The notes under the pieces: generated by a model
The model's input: the letters and a program-made list of their open reading frames with translations, nothing else
What the model was told of the DNA's origin: nothing
Database searches by the model: none
NCBI GenBank assembly: GCA_951799425.1
Contig: OX637397.1
Coordinates: 20,155,064 to 20,219,063 of the forward strand
Reading direction: 5' to 3'
Origin: Ilex aquifolium
Taxonomy: Eukaryota; Streptophyta; Magnoliopsida; Aquifoliales; Aquifoliaceae
DNA length: 64,000 nt
Shown here: piece after piece, positions 23,301 to 35,000 of the stretch
Position numbering within the stretch: position 1 is the stretch's first letter
Layout of the letters: each line of letters starts with the position of its first letter
Translations under genes and position numbers: made by a program

Positions 23301-26300
23301 AGAACCATCAGCTAAGACAATACAAGAATTAGAAGAACGAAAATTAGAAAATAAGGAGAAAATACCTGACATATAAGCACTAGCTCCTGAATCAATTATC
23401 CAGGATGGTGAAGTTGATTAGACTGCCACATGTGCAAAATTGTCTACATTAGCCGAACCAATAGCTGAAGGAGATGACTGAGTAGAGTAGTAAGGACATC
23501 ATGAGAGGCAGATGTAGGTCCAATAGATGCAACAGTAGATGGTTGAGGCGCAAGTGGATCCAAATCATTAGAGGCCTCATTAGCATATGCCGGTCTCCCA
23601 TGCTTATCCCAACAATAATTCTCAGTATGTCTGATAGCCCCATAATAAGAACAACTCAACCAGAAACTCCTCATGTTGTTGCCTCTGAATCTCCAGGTCT
23701 GCACTTAGTGGTTTGTACAATATAAGTTCTTCCCTTAATCTTTTCAAGGTGCGATAATGCTCAACTAGGGATTTAGTACCTTGCTTAGTATTAAACCTAC
23801 GCTTAAACAGTTTATAGATCCGAGAACCATTATGTTCTTGCGAGTACATCTCCTCAAGAGAATCCCATATCTTCTTGGTTGTATCAAGAAATTGAACATT
23901 AGAGGCCACTAATGGTTCCATACTGCCATAACCAAGTCATCACCAAAGAATTTCATTCCACCAATCTTCAGACCCTTTGGACTCATTAGGAGGAGGGTTT
24001 TAGGCAAGTATTTAACTTTCCATTTAGCACGCAGAAAAACTTTAATGGCATGATGAGATTAAGAGTAATAATTAGTTTCATTTAACTTTACCGAAGTAAT
24101 CTGCCTAATCTGATTATCCACAGAATAAACCTGAGAGCATCCACTGTTGTATCTACAATCAATCAAGCAATAACAAACAATAAATGATCCAACCACAAAC
24201 AAGATGAAACAACAAATCAAACATACACCAAAGAAGGCTCACAGTGAGAGCCAAAGGAGATCAGAACACATCAAGTCAAATCAGAATGCACCAAAAACAA
24301 CTGAGAACACCATATCCGTTGCTTAGAACCTCGCCGGAACAGTTCCCGTCGGTAAAGAAACCCCCAAAACACACCAGAATACTTTTTTTGTTTAACCAGT
24401 GAAGTCCAGTGGCCAAAACACAACTGCCGACTGCTATAGAGCAGTTCGAACCCAACCCAGACACCCCAAATTGATATGGATTCTTTCCAGACTATCACTG
24501 TAGGTTAGTCGCACACTTCTGTGGGAGAAGGAAGCATCGTCAGTTGTCAGAAGTCGTAGAACAAAATAGAAAATGGTATTCAGATGATTTCAAAAAATTC
24601 AACAAAAATACCAAAAACACCAGCTTGATGAGTCGATCCTACTGGTGGGTGATGTTGTCGGAAAGTGTTGATGTCAGCATGATGTCACTGTCATCGGTGT
24701 TGACGTTAGTGATGAACTGTGCAGATTTTTTTTTCAACTCCTTTTGTTTCTTTGTGCTATTTTTGAAAATTTTTTTTTGGTTAGATGATTGCTCTGCTAC
24801 CAAGTTGAGATAGTATATGTGATTTAGGGTTAGAGATAAGAGAGAAGAAGAGAAATGATAAAGAAAGAATGATGAGTGTGTGGAATGCTTTGCCCTACAC
24901 TTTCTTATTTATAGTAAACTGACATTATTGGAATGACAATATTGTCCTACACTACTAATAATATAAATAAGAACTCTTAGCAACTTTCAATTCACATAAT
25001 AACTATTGAGGTTGAGTTGCTTCAGACGTGGGTAGTTTTTTTTGTAAGAAGGGTCACTGGAAGGCGTAGTGCGCTAAATTGGTGAATAAGAATGCTAAGG
25101 GGTCACTCAATCAGTCATTTAAGTCTAAAGATCGTTATACAGTAGCAGTTGCACCGCCAATGGATGATTCATCTGCACCAACTTTTGGTCTGACTGTGAT
25201 TACTGATCAGTTGCAGAAGCTAGAATATTCTAACAAAGATGACATGCATAGGGCGCGTGCGCCCTTGTCATTAGGATTAGGGAACAATTCGTGAAAGTTA
25301 AAACAGAGCCCACTTCAACATCAAAAATATAAGATTCTTTTTGCCCACCCACAGTTTCTCTTTGTAAAATTCTATTTGCTTGCTTGCTTTAGAGATTAGA
25401 AATTAGTATGCATAAAATTGATAGTGTATATAGACGAAATCTACTCCATTGAGCCCATTGATTTATGAGTGAAAAGTGTCATAATGTGATGGATATTCTT
25501 GAAGTTCATGTGCTCTAATCATAAAGGTTTTTATGATTGTTAACTTCATGGATCTATTTTCAGATTTTGAGTTGGCATATCTGGATCGATTTAGGATTCT
25601 AATACAAATTTTGTTCTGGTGATGCTTAGTTTTTTTTATCTTGTAATCTATTTATGATTTTGTGCTAGTGTAGAGTAATATTTGTTATTTGAATCAGAGC
25701 AACTATTCCTATTTTTGGTCAAAATAGTATCTTTCCTTCTCTATTTTTGGTGAAGGTGGATCTCTACTTGCCTCCCAGCAAATAATTGGCAGTCACTGGT
25801 AGTACTAAGTATTCTTCCTGGATGCCCTTCTTAAAGAATTCACTAATGTATAAGTTTCTTAGATGGGATTATCACAATTAAAGGAAGATTTCACTATTTA
25901 CACCTAAGCCAATCCTGGTAATACTCTTTTTAAGGTCTTCATAGTCTGGTTTATGTACTCAGAATTCAAAATTAAGTTTTGGTTGTAATGAAGTACTACT
26001 TTGTCCATTTTGTTCCTCCAAAACTTGAAAATGATTATATCTTTTATTATTTTGAAACTAAATTTTAACCTCAAATGAAGGTACCTAATATTCCAGACTT
26101 TTAGGCAGTTGGTTGGAAATTGAGAAGAAGATAATTTGTGGTTGTGGTTATGGGGGCAGTTATTCCCCACTTCAAGACCATTGAACCTAAATTTTCTTTT
26201 TATTTTATTTGACCACTGAAATACAAGGAGAAACAAACAAATATGCAAGGACCCTCTTTTGAAGAAGTAAAACTGTGCCCCAGATTTCTCCCCCTCTCTC

Positions 26301-29300
26301 TCTTGATTTACATTTATGTTCTTGAGGAAAAACATTGACAAAATAGACTTTTTTGTATCAGAAATCCCATTTTGAACATCATTGCAAATAAAACTGAGAT
26401 ATGGGGACTTTCAAAAACATTCAAAACTTCACTGGTTTAGGGGATCATTGCTTCCTTAAGTCTAATTGTCCCTTCTTAATTTTAAGGAATGAGTTGACTC
26501 AAAAAAATGAATGGAAGTTAATTGTCAACTTCCTTTTCACACTTACTGTTTCCTATAATTATAATTATTATTTCGGCTCAATTCTGTTCTGGACTGCTGT
26601 TCTGAGTCTGTTTTCATTACTGGTCCGACCAATAGAGTTTGAAGAAAGGAAATTTGGATTTATTTGATACTATATTTGGCTAGAGGACTTTAAGAGGTTT
26701 CTAGTTGTTGCTAGGGTTTGTTATTAAAACGGGATATAGGCCTTTTTAAGGGAGGTGAAAAATTGATGCTCTGCCTTGTGGCTGTAATAGGAGCTGCATC
26801 TTTTTATGCAAGAAAGATACTTACTGCTAGAGAAGTGAAAGATCAAATAACCTGAGAAGGAGAAATTGCAGATAAGACTTTGTGGCTTGAGACTAAATGC
26901 AAAACTTTCTCATAATATTTTCTTGGAAAGGAGTGATTGTCATCACAACCATTATATTTTCACCTTTGTGATCATTCAAAGTGCATTAAATATAGCACGC
27001 AACGGTGAGAATCTTGCCTCTGGACCAAGTAAACCTACAAACTTAAGACTACTAGAATTGAAAGGTATCAGGGGGCCCATATCCAGCTGATATCTATATC
27101 CCCAAAATAGAGAGAGCCAAATACAAAATGGATAAAGCTATCAGGCAGGTAATAGCTTGAACTTCTGTTGGGTCAATGGACAAAATACTGTGAAAAGGTC
27201 GAAGAACATTTGGGATGTGTCTTGTACTGCCTGCTTGATGTAAGTTATCCATTTCATCCAAAAGAAACTTAAAGGCTGAGATGAAAATTTTAATGTTGTA
27301 AGCAAGCAGCTATTAGATTCAAGGGTGAATGTCACTGTCATTTCTACATCAATCGTTCAGTCAATAATTTCATTTATGGTACTACTAGAGTTACCATGAT
27401 TTGACAGGAGGATTGTGTTTTTTTGAGTTGTATCCACTTGAAACCATCTAACATAGACCAAAGAAATGTGTAAGAAAAGGAAAAAAAAAAGCACTAATAC
27501 ATGCTTCAAAGGCTACCAATATGAAACCGCGATTTATTATTCTTGTGAAAAGCTGTGTGAATCTTATTTGGTATGGATCTCTCGGTGCTTGATTTTGTAA
27601 TGGCTCGTACAATTGAGCTCTTACTGCTTTCTGTTATATTGTAGACTATGGGTGGATCAAGGAAACCAGTAAAGAAAAAGCATAGCACAGCAGAGAAGAA
27701 TGTTAGTTTAAGTGTTCTTCAACAATACTTTTCTGGGAGTCTTAAGGATGCAGCTAAAAGCATTGGTGGTAAGTCACTAATTTTTCATAATCATTGTTTT
27801 AAGGATGTCCCATTGATCTGTCACTACTGTTAACACTAAGTATTGTTCCTGAACTACCATTCTAAGTGCAATTTATTGATTCAAAATAACATTGAGCATT
27901 GAAGGACTTGTATGGTTGTAAGAAAAGCAATGCCCCTTATATTAATACCTGGTTTCAAAAGTAACTTCTAATGGGATTAATAACCATAAACACCGACAGA
28001 CTTTACACTTTCCTGAGGCTTGGATATGCTTTTCCTTATTTTCCCTTTTTACTCCTTTTTCGGGATGGTTTTGGAGTTTTCATCAACTCCTGTGATTTGG
28101 AAGGCTTACTTTTTCTGATAGGAGTCAACATTGATAGTATTAAACTGCTTAAATCAGACGTAAAGAAACGAAAATAACAATGCTGATTAAATGGAGGTCC
28201 ATGATATTGTCATTGAACCAGTGTGGTTCGTCACTTGTTGGAACCTTGGGAGGAAGTTTATATGCTTTCTGGAACTGTTTGGGATGTTTCTAATGCTAAA
28301 CCTTTGTATTCAGATCCCTCATGAAAAGGTTATTTAATTGTGCGAAAATAATTCTGGAAATACATTTAAAAGGACAGTTCATAGAATTTCTTGTTTTTTT
28401 GTAGTTTGCCCTACTACACTGAAAAGGATATGCAGACAACATGGGATCTCAAGATGGCCATCCCGCAAGATAAACAAAGTCAACCGTTCCTTAAGAAAAA
28501 TACAAACTGTGCTCAACTCTGTTCAGGGGATGGAAGGAGGATTAAAGTTTGACCCAACCACTGGGGGACTAGTGGCAGAAAGTTCTGTCATCCACGATTT
28601 TGATGTGCATAAAGATATCATCTGTCCCAGCAAAAGCCTTCCTGCGAGAAATCTGGAGTCAGTTACCCATGATATGGTGTCAGTGTCTCCAACCTCTTGT
28701 ATGGATGGTGAGAATTCTAGGGTTAAGTTGGAAGAAGAGTGTTACTTGGGTGGAAACGAAGTTCGACTTCCAAGGAATCTGCTCATTCCAAGTGATTGTG
28801 AGGGAGAACATAAATCTAGCATCCATCTGACTCATCATTTTGATGACTCCCAATTGGCTACATCAGATGCTGGGCCATCACAGCTGGCTTGTCTCGCTAC
28901 CAGGCCTTGGATTTCTTGTGAGAATGCCTCTCCAGGTTCTTACTTTACAAAAGGAGGATACAGGAATTGGGATTTGGACAGTGAGAATTCTGACTCTCAA
29001 TTCATTTCTAGAAGCTCAAGCTCCAATGCTGTTGTTGATGAGAAAGATACCGGGATGAAAGGTGACAATGGAAGGGAAGGCAATAATGGGGTCTATGAAT
29101 GTAACCAGCCCACATCTTCAAGCATGACAGACTCATCAAATGGGTCGCGTTCAATGATGAATGGCAGTTCATCAAGCTCTCCAACCGTTGGGGAAAGGAA
29201 GCTTTTTAAAACCAAGACTAGTTTTGGAGATGGGGGATCGAAAATAACTATGAAAGCTACTTACAAAGAAGATACTATCCGTTTCAAATTTGAGCCTTCT

Positions 29301-29546
29301 GCTGGGTGTTTCCAACTGTATGAAGAAGTTGCAAATAGGTTAAAACTGCAAATAGGGACATTTCAGCTCAAGTATCTGGATGATGAAGAGGAATGGGTGA
29401 TGTTGGTGAGTGACTCTGATTTGCAGGAGTGTCTTGAGATACTAGAGTTTGTTGGCACCCGTGCTGTCAAGATTCTCATTCGTGATGCCCCTTGTTCTAT
29501 GGGCAGCTCTTGCAGTAGCAATTGCTTCTTGAAGGCAGACTCTTAA
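14308..29546 (+). CDS. NLP8: NIN-like protein, NLP8/NLP9 type (RWP-RK and PB1 transcription factor), five coding exons
   Basis: Nuclear nitrate-response transcription factor of the NIN-like family. Exons: 14308-15261, 16252-16296, 16447-17184, 27645-27768, 28405-29546. All introns are GT/AG and the phases agree, giving 1000 residues. The start [11 protein letters not shown] and [14 protein letters not shown] resemble the NLP8/9 N-terminus. The GAF-like/NIN sensor region is at about 163-530. Ser180 in LFKESSGEG appears to match the serine phosphorylated in Arabidopsis NLP7 (recalled). The RWP-RK domain spans about 590-645, with RWPSRK at 637-642. The PB1 domain spans 901-983, with Lys904 and the acidic YLDDEEEW motif, so both interaction faces look present. 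In Arabidopsis NLP8 drives nitrate-promoted germination (family knowledge). Frames that read past 15261 or 17184 are intron read-through. NLP9 is an alternative name. Confidence 0.93.
15262..16251 (+). other. NLP intron 1
   Basis: 990 bp, donor CAG/GTCAGC and acceptor TTGCAG/GCTG. AT-rich. No element recognised. Confidence 0.85.
18814..18841. repeat. Perfect 13-bp palindrome
   Basis: AAGGCCATTAAGA, two bases, then its exact inverse. It is bracketed by direct repeats CACGTGATTTCTTACTC at about 18788 and 18861, inside the PIF/Harbinger element. Confidence 0.9.
19299..19435 (+). repeat. Minisatellite, about 31-bp unit, 4.4 copies
   Basis: Units contain TTGCAGGGGGTGGG, TTTTGGTGAGG and AATGA/AATAAA. 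They are strongly G-rich on the + strand within AT-rich intron. Repeated GGGGG/GGG runs could form G-quadruplexes in the sense transcript. Confidence 0.85.
19964..19984 (+). repeat. (GT)n microsatellite
   Basis: About ten GT units just outside the right end of the PIF/Harbinger element. Confidence 0.9.
20374..20625 (+). mobile_element. TRIM retrotransposon, copy 1 (252 bp, 72-bp LTRs)
   Basis: Two direct 72-bp repeats, 20374-20445 and 20554-20625, each start TGTTGAAGTATA and end CTAACA, so both obey the TG...CA rule. The internal 108 bp begins with a degenerate methionine-tRNA primer site (TAATATTAAAGC against TGGTATCAGAGC), followed by CAGGAGGTCCTGTG, and has no ORF. Flanking GTTGT and GTTAT are a 5-bp target duplication with one change. 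A second copy lies at 51912-52494 on the other strand. Confidence 0.75.
20640..21180 (+). pseudogene. L1-type LINE fragment, after the reverse transcriptase core
   Basis: Translations in two frames give [26 protein letters not shown] and [19 protein letters not shown]. This is the conserved segment between the reverse transcriptase and the zinc-binding region of plant L1 LINEs. Frame changes show it is dead. The same segment occurs on the - strand at 43776-44027 in another LINE. Confidence 0.6.
21430..24790 (-). pseudogene. Ty1/copia gag-pol remnant in NLP intron 3
   Basis: Reverse-oriented copia element. Gag at about 23622-23921 includes [15 protein letters not shown]-type sequence (read as [15 protein letters not shown]). 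Protease and pre-integrase lie at about 22945-23450. Integrase at about 22224-22941 includes [12 protein letters not shown] and [13 protein letters not shown], then [19 protein letters not shown] and [11 protein letters not shown]. The start of the reverse transcriptase lies near 21430-21520 ([14 protein letters not shown]). Several frameshifts and stops break it. It is truncated within the reverse transcriptase, so RNase H and the 3' LTR are missing. Confidence 0.8.
24791..25015 (-). mobile_element. Primer-binding site and 5' LTR of the intronic copia element
   Basis: TGGTAGCAGAGC (- strand, 24791-24802) is a one-base variant of the usual primer site. The LTR follows to about 25015, with a TATAAATA-type box on the - strand near 24905-24915. 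The outer border is approximate. Its promoter would point against NLP transcription. Confidence 0.55.
25020..25310 (+). pseudogene. Copia-like gag zinc-knuckle fragment
   Basis: On the + strand [14 protein letters not shown] reads as a CCHC knuckle with a stop in it, followed by [16 protein letters not shown] and VITDQLQKL, the usual low-complexity gag tail. It is opposite in strand to the adjacent copia element, so it is a separate fragment. Confidence 0.4.
25311..27644 (+). other. Unique-looking 3' part of NLP intron 3
   Basis: AT-rich, with scattered short frames on both strands that show no family motif or codon bias. I see nothing coding in it. Confidence 0.5.
27769..28404 (+). other. 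NLP intron 4, inside the RWP-RK domain
   Basis: 636 bp, donor GGTG/GTAAGT and acceptor TTTTTGTAG/TTTG. It splits a Val codon after SIG in the conserved [13 protein letters not shown] stretch. Confidence 0.85.
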
Positions 29547-30800
29547 AAACCTTAAGAGTAGGTAAGGTATAGGTGGGCAACCTTTTGATGTTTCTTTCAT
29601 TGGTGTTGGATTGCGAGGGTCCTTGGCGTGTTAAACCATAGAAGGCGGTGGAATTGCTTTCCCAGTGAGCGGGTTGGCTAATCAGAAGGAGTCCCTTCTA
29701 TGTTTGGGTGTTCTAGCAGCATTGTGTTTGCCGATGAACGAATGCCATAAAAGAAGATTCCTGTGGAGGATATCAGCAGTCCACTGATTTCATTGGTGTT
29801 GATGTATAGTTTGGTACATGTTAGAAGCTTTGATGAAGGTGTTAGCTGGCGAATGAAGGTACTTTCTTTCAGTTTCAAGTGCCTTATCTTATAGGCTGTA
29901 TATACAGGTTTGCTTGTGCAAATTGTCAAAGCATTAGGCTGTCAAATTTCTGATTTGGTAGCACTTACATCCCAGAATATCTCTTTTTTGCTGATTCAGT
30001 GATGTTTCTATATTCCTTGCAACTAGGCCAAAGTTTTTAGCCCATGTCTTCTGTGCACATGGCTGATGTGGACCTAAAATATCATATGCTTAAACATAGC
30101 ATCAATATTATGTTCCAAAGAATTTGTCCTTGTGAAACTTACGTGTATCTAAATCTAAACCCACCCGGAAAATACACTGATTAGACAGCAAACATAGCGA
30201 TGATTAAACATACCAGGGGACTTGGCAGGGAATTGAATCCCACCTACATTACAGCCACGAATGTGGAACGGGTGTTGTGCAGCCTGCTGGTTGCATGTCT
30301 GGTTATCATGATGCCTTGAAAATGAGTTTTACATTTCCTTGTGTTAACTAGAGCAGGATTCATTCCATCTACAATGTCAGCCTTGAGGCTGCAGATTCTC
30401 TTGCAGTTGGGAAGCTTGCACATGACAGTTCTCTGCTGATGGGGCCATCACATGTCCCAACTCTCACCTAGTCATTAAAGCAGTATGCGACATTGGTTCA
30501 TAATGTTGTGAGACAGTTTGGTCTATATCCAGTGTCTCTAGTGGAGCACAGAGAGAACCTTTCTCTAGTGTACGCGGAATGACTCATTAATCTCTGAGGT
30601 ATTAGTTATCGTGCGTGTGGTAAACACTTGGTAGCCAATGTGTGGAATTAATCAATCAATCTGTTAGCCGATTGTTGTTTTTAGTCTTGTAGTAGTAAGG
30701 GGATTTAGACCATAGAGCAGAATTCTAGTTTTTTTTTTCTTGGTTTAGAGAATTTTAAACTATGTGGTGTTGAAACAAAAAAATACGGAAGGGGGACAGC
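29547..30800 (+). other. NLP 3' UTR and downstream flank
   Basis: Non-coding, with many stops in all frames. The first 300-450 bases probably form the 3' UTR; no single poly(A) signal stands out. A T run lies at about 30728-30740. Confidence 0.4.
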
Positions 30801-32083
30801 ATATTGTCATTATTTATGGCTGATTAAAAAAGTAAATTGAGGAAACTAATAAAAGGTTAAGATCAAAGGATGTGTTTGGGGTTCTGTTGCAGATTAAGAC
30901 TCTTGGCCTGACCCATCCATATGCCTCGTATGCCTACAAGGTCGAAAACAAGGAAAACATTGGTCCACAATGACCAATTGGTGAGATATGCAATAGTATT
31001 CTTTTCCGATAATCTAATTTTGATTTTGAATTTGTTGTATATAATTTACAGATTTAGATTTGGCTATCATTATTCAATTCGAGGTTGATCTAATTCGAAA
31101 AACATATACATAAATATGTAATGAATTAATGAAATTTGGTTGACATTTAATTGTAATTTATTAAAATCCAGCTTGGTTGACTAATTCGAATTGGATTGGA
31201 GTAAATTTTCTATTAAAGTTAGATTACGTTGGGTATTCAGATTGAACAAATCTGTCTGAGTGGCATACTTGTCACACAATGAAGTCAGATAACTGAGAAC
31301 GCCAGCACCACCATCCCACAAACTTTCTAGTTCAACTTCTCCCCTTACCAGAAATACTACACCCCATCAGTCTACCCTAAATATCCTCCTAACCGTAAAG
31401 CCAGAAAACCTAACCCTTAGCCCTAAAACCACAACCCCATCCTCCAGCCTACAAGCAATGTCAGCTTTATATCTGTTATCAGTAAGACTATGCACTAAAT
31501 GATCCACAATTTTATTCATCGGATGTTTAGTTAAAGTCCATGGAACGCATAAATCTAACTGGTTTGGTATTAAAAAAATTGACAGTAGTTTGTTATGTAT
31601 AGAATTCCTCATTTGGTATTCTCAATGATTCCTTATAGGTTAGCTTGCATCAAATGTATAAGATGTGGCAGTTCCCTACTGGTTTTGTGACCAGCTCATT
31701 TCCTTCCAATTAACGAATAAAACAAATACATAAATTAGCAAATTCTCTTTGTGAACCGATGATTTCCTCAAGTCATAGCTGCTCCAACAAAAAGTGACAG
31801 CATTTCAACCATGCACAGCATTGTCCACAAGAAGTTCAGTCGAATTCTCTAGCACCGCAATATACTCGATAGACATAGAAGATCGAGGAAAAATGTCATG
31901 GGAGCAAAAAAATGGTCAAAAACCGATATATCATATGCACACTCGGGAGGACACATTCCTTGCCCAACAGCACACGAAACACCAATCAAATCCAGACAGA
32001 GATGATGTATAACTTGATTCATGACCACAAGGCAGCTGCTAATATTCTTCTAGGATTCTGGTAATTAATGCCAACGCAATCTA
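30801..32083. other. Intergenic region and 3' UTR of the reverse-strand gene
   Basis: On the - strand the gene stops at 32086-32084. An AATAAA-type signal (- strand) lies near 31510, about 570 bases downstream of the stop, and is a plausible polyadenylation site. An 81-codon frame at 31367-31612 (-) has no recognisable family and probably overlaps the end of this UTR. Confidence 0.35.
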
Positions 32084-35000
32084 CTACAGGCCCAACAACT
32101 CCTTCACTCTCTCTTTTCCACTGCAAGCAGAAATGCAGTTAAGTTATTAGTAACCCATCAACAATAATATGATTATCTCTGGATTTCATCTACCTAGACA
32201 TAATCATTTGCAAAAACACATGTCGACTTGATAAGACCATGGATTTTGAAACTATTAAGCACTAAGAAAATAATAATTTGAACCTTCCTTTTTTTTTTTT
32301 CCTCCAAATGTTTTAACAGTTATTCTGAACTCAGCTAGTGGTATTACCAAGTTGCACAAAAGCGAAGTGGAGAGGAGGGGGGAGTATACCAAACAACAAC
32401 AAACCATGCAATTATATCGTTCTTCACTACCTCATTCCTAGTTTCTCTTCCCAAAGCATTTCCACTGATGATGACCCCGCTGCTCTTAATCACTAGTGCA
32501 CCTATTGATCTTCGTTGTACATACTAAAACCATCATAGCCGATGCCCTCTCAATTTCTCTTTAATGGTAATACTACTCCAATCTCACAAATGCATTCATT
32601 ACTCTTACCACACATCTATCTGAATAGTGTCATTTCACCTACACTTCTTTTATTAACATTTTTTTCTTAGTTCTAGCCTTTTGCCCCATAAAGCATAGCT
32701 AGCTTTATAGTTCCGTAAAACTGTAATTGTAGATTCATTTGTATCCGCCACACAATATACCAAAAGCACTTTTCCACTTGAGCCAATCTACTATTGTTCT
32801 ACAAGCTTAATCATCTGCAATCTCCTTAATTAAACCTGGATAATGAAACATATCTCTGGGTTTTTAATTTTCTCTACCCCTCCATTGATTTTTCTGCTCT
32901 TCCAAACCACACACATTTTACCCCATTTTAGTTCTACTTATTGTAAACCCACACGGTGCTAGTGTTTACCTCCAAATCCTAAATCTAGAGTCAAGAATCG
33001 AAGTTTCGCATTGGTCCATAGTTTCAATTAGCATAGTAAATTAGTGAACTCTATGCTTTTTAAAAAGGAAAAAATTGTAATTTTGATTCGGAGTCATTTT
33101 CAAAACTCCAAAAACATTAAAATGTTGATTTTGCATCACTACTTCTTTTGGGTTTTTCACAGAAACAAAAATATTTTGGTCGTTTCGGTGCAAACTGTAG
33201 TTATCAAATGACGTATCGGAAGACGTATTGTTTTTCAAAAATAGTGGATCGTATCGTATCGTGTATCGTAAGATATGCGCAATTTTAATTTTTAAATAAT
33301 TATTAATAAAATATATATATATACCTTTGTAAAAAAGTCATAGACTCATAATAACATAGTATTTCTTTAATATTCCACAAACTATTCAAGTTCCCAACAT
33401 AGTTCAGTAATATCAAAATGTAAAGACCTCTAATTCAAATTTCTAACATCAACTACTTGAACAACCTTAATATTAATCAGGAATTTTGAATTCAATTGAA
33501 CAACATTAACAACAGACTTTATTTATTTATTTTTTTAAACCATAACCACTAAAACGATATTGTTTCACGGGTTAGTGATTTAAAAATAAATCCTAGGGTA
33601 AAAGATGTCATTTTAGCCCCAAAAAACCAAAAAAAAATTAAAAAAAAATAATCGTCACGTATCATATATCGTACGATACGATGAAAAAACAATACAAAGA
33701 CACGATACGTATCGTTTTTTAGGTGTATCGTGACGTATCGTATGATATGTACCACGTATCATACGATACTAATAACTATGGTGCAAACAAATGAAATTTG
33801 ATCCTCGTCTAGTGTTGTTTTGCATTTCAGTTTCATCAACTAAAATTATATTATCCGCAAATAGCCCATACCCTACTTTCCCAAAAAAAAAACAAGTATC
33901 TAGTCACTATGTTGGTTGCTAAGGGAAAAAGGAAAATTCTTGAGACTAGCCATTCAGGGTTCAAAGTATTAGCCGAGTCCAATACTACTCTGTTGAGCCA
34001 TATCCGACTCTGGTCCTACTGAACGATATTGATACTCATTACATCAAATCTATGAGTCACATGTGAATCGGTCTTGACACGAATACAACTTGGTGAAATA
34101 AGTGAAACTCAAAGTTCGACTCAGACAAATTGGTCACCGAGTCGGCCGATTCATGATGAAATCGCAAAAAATAGTGAAAAAAACAACAAAGAAGGAGGAG
34201 AAATTGAAGAACAACAAAAAGAAGGGTGAATTGAAAGCAAACCTATGAAATCAACCCACTGCCAATTTCCACTCTCATCCTTCTCTTCTCCTTCAGTTCT
34301 TCTTTCACCAACTCCATCGTGAGTACTTGCTTCATTAAATTTGCTTGGACCTTCAATTCAATCTCAATCTTTCCTCAGGTCTCTTTCTCTCTCTCTCTCT
34401 ATATATATATAACCGAAGAGTTATCTCGTGACTCATGAGTGGTGAAACTGAGAGTCCCAACACCCACAGTTAATTAGAGTTGAAGACTTCTTCAAATACA
34501 ATATTATACCTCTTTACCCTAATTAGAGTTTTGTATTTTTTATATTTTGCTATTATATATTATTTAATGTGGCTGCATTTTTTTAATTAATTAACACATT
34601 AATGTCCTATTGCATCAACTTGGTATATTTTACTAACTAATAATGTTACTAGCACCTAAGTTTGGGTACTTGATTTGGGACCTGATCTATTGGTACTACT
34701 GATTATGCGTCTAAATTAGATCCTTAAATTAGGTCCAACTTGTATTACGTTTTATTAATATATCTCTGATAACACCATACATCTCATTTTCACTACATTT
34801 AAAATGCTAAATAATGTATTTTGGATAGATGACGCACGAATTTTACTGTTCATATTTTTTCTAGAATTTTTGCGGCTTTCTAACTATCATTTAGTGTATA
34901 AGTTGATACCATTCCGCGACTCCATGACCAATGTGTCTTAGTGCCCTCTGAGTTGACGGTTGATATCGCAACGTTGAACCATGAGTTATTGATGTAATCT

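Larger units (their letters stand above)
17185..27644 (+). other. NLP intron 3, 10.46 kb, loaded with mobile elements
   Basis: Donor CAG/GTAGTC at 17185, acceptor TATATTGTAG/ACT ending at 27644. It holds a PIF/Harbinger element (18144-19931), a TRIM (20374-20625), a LINE fragment (about 20640-21180), a reversed copia element (about 21430-25015) and a gag-like piece (about 25020-25310). From 25311 to 27644 it is unique-looking intron sequence with no supported ORF. It falls exactly between the sensor exons and the RWP-RK/PB1 exons. Confidence 0.85.

Noticed and set aside
25904-26341. 145-residue - strand ORF in NLP intron 3
   Set aside because: AT-rich low-complexity translation with no motif, no splice support and no family resemblance.
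31367-31612. 81-residue - strand ORF between the two genes
   Set aside because: It probably overlaps the 3' UTR of the reverse-strand gene and shows no recognisable domain.
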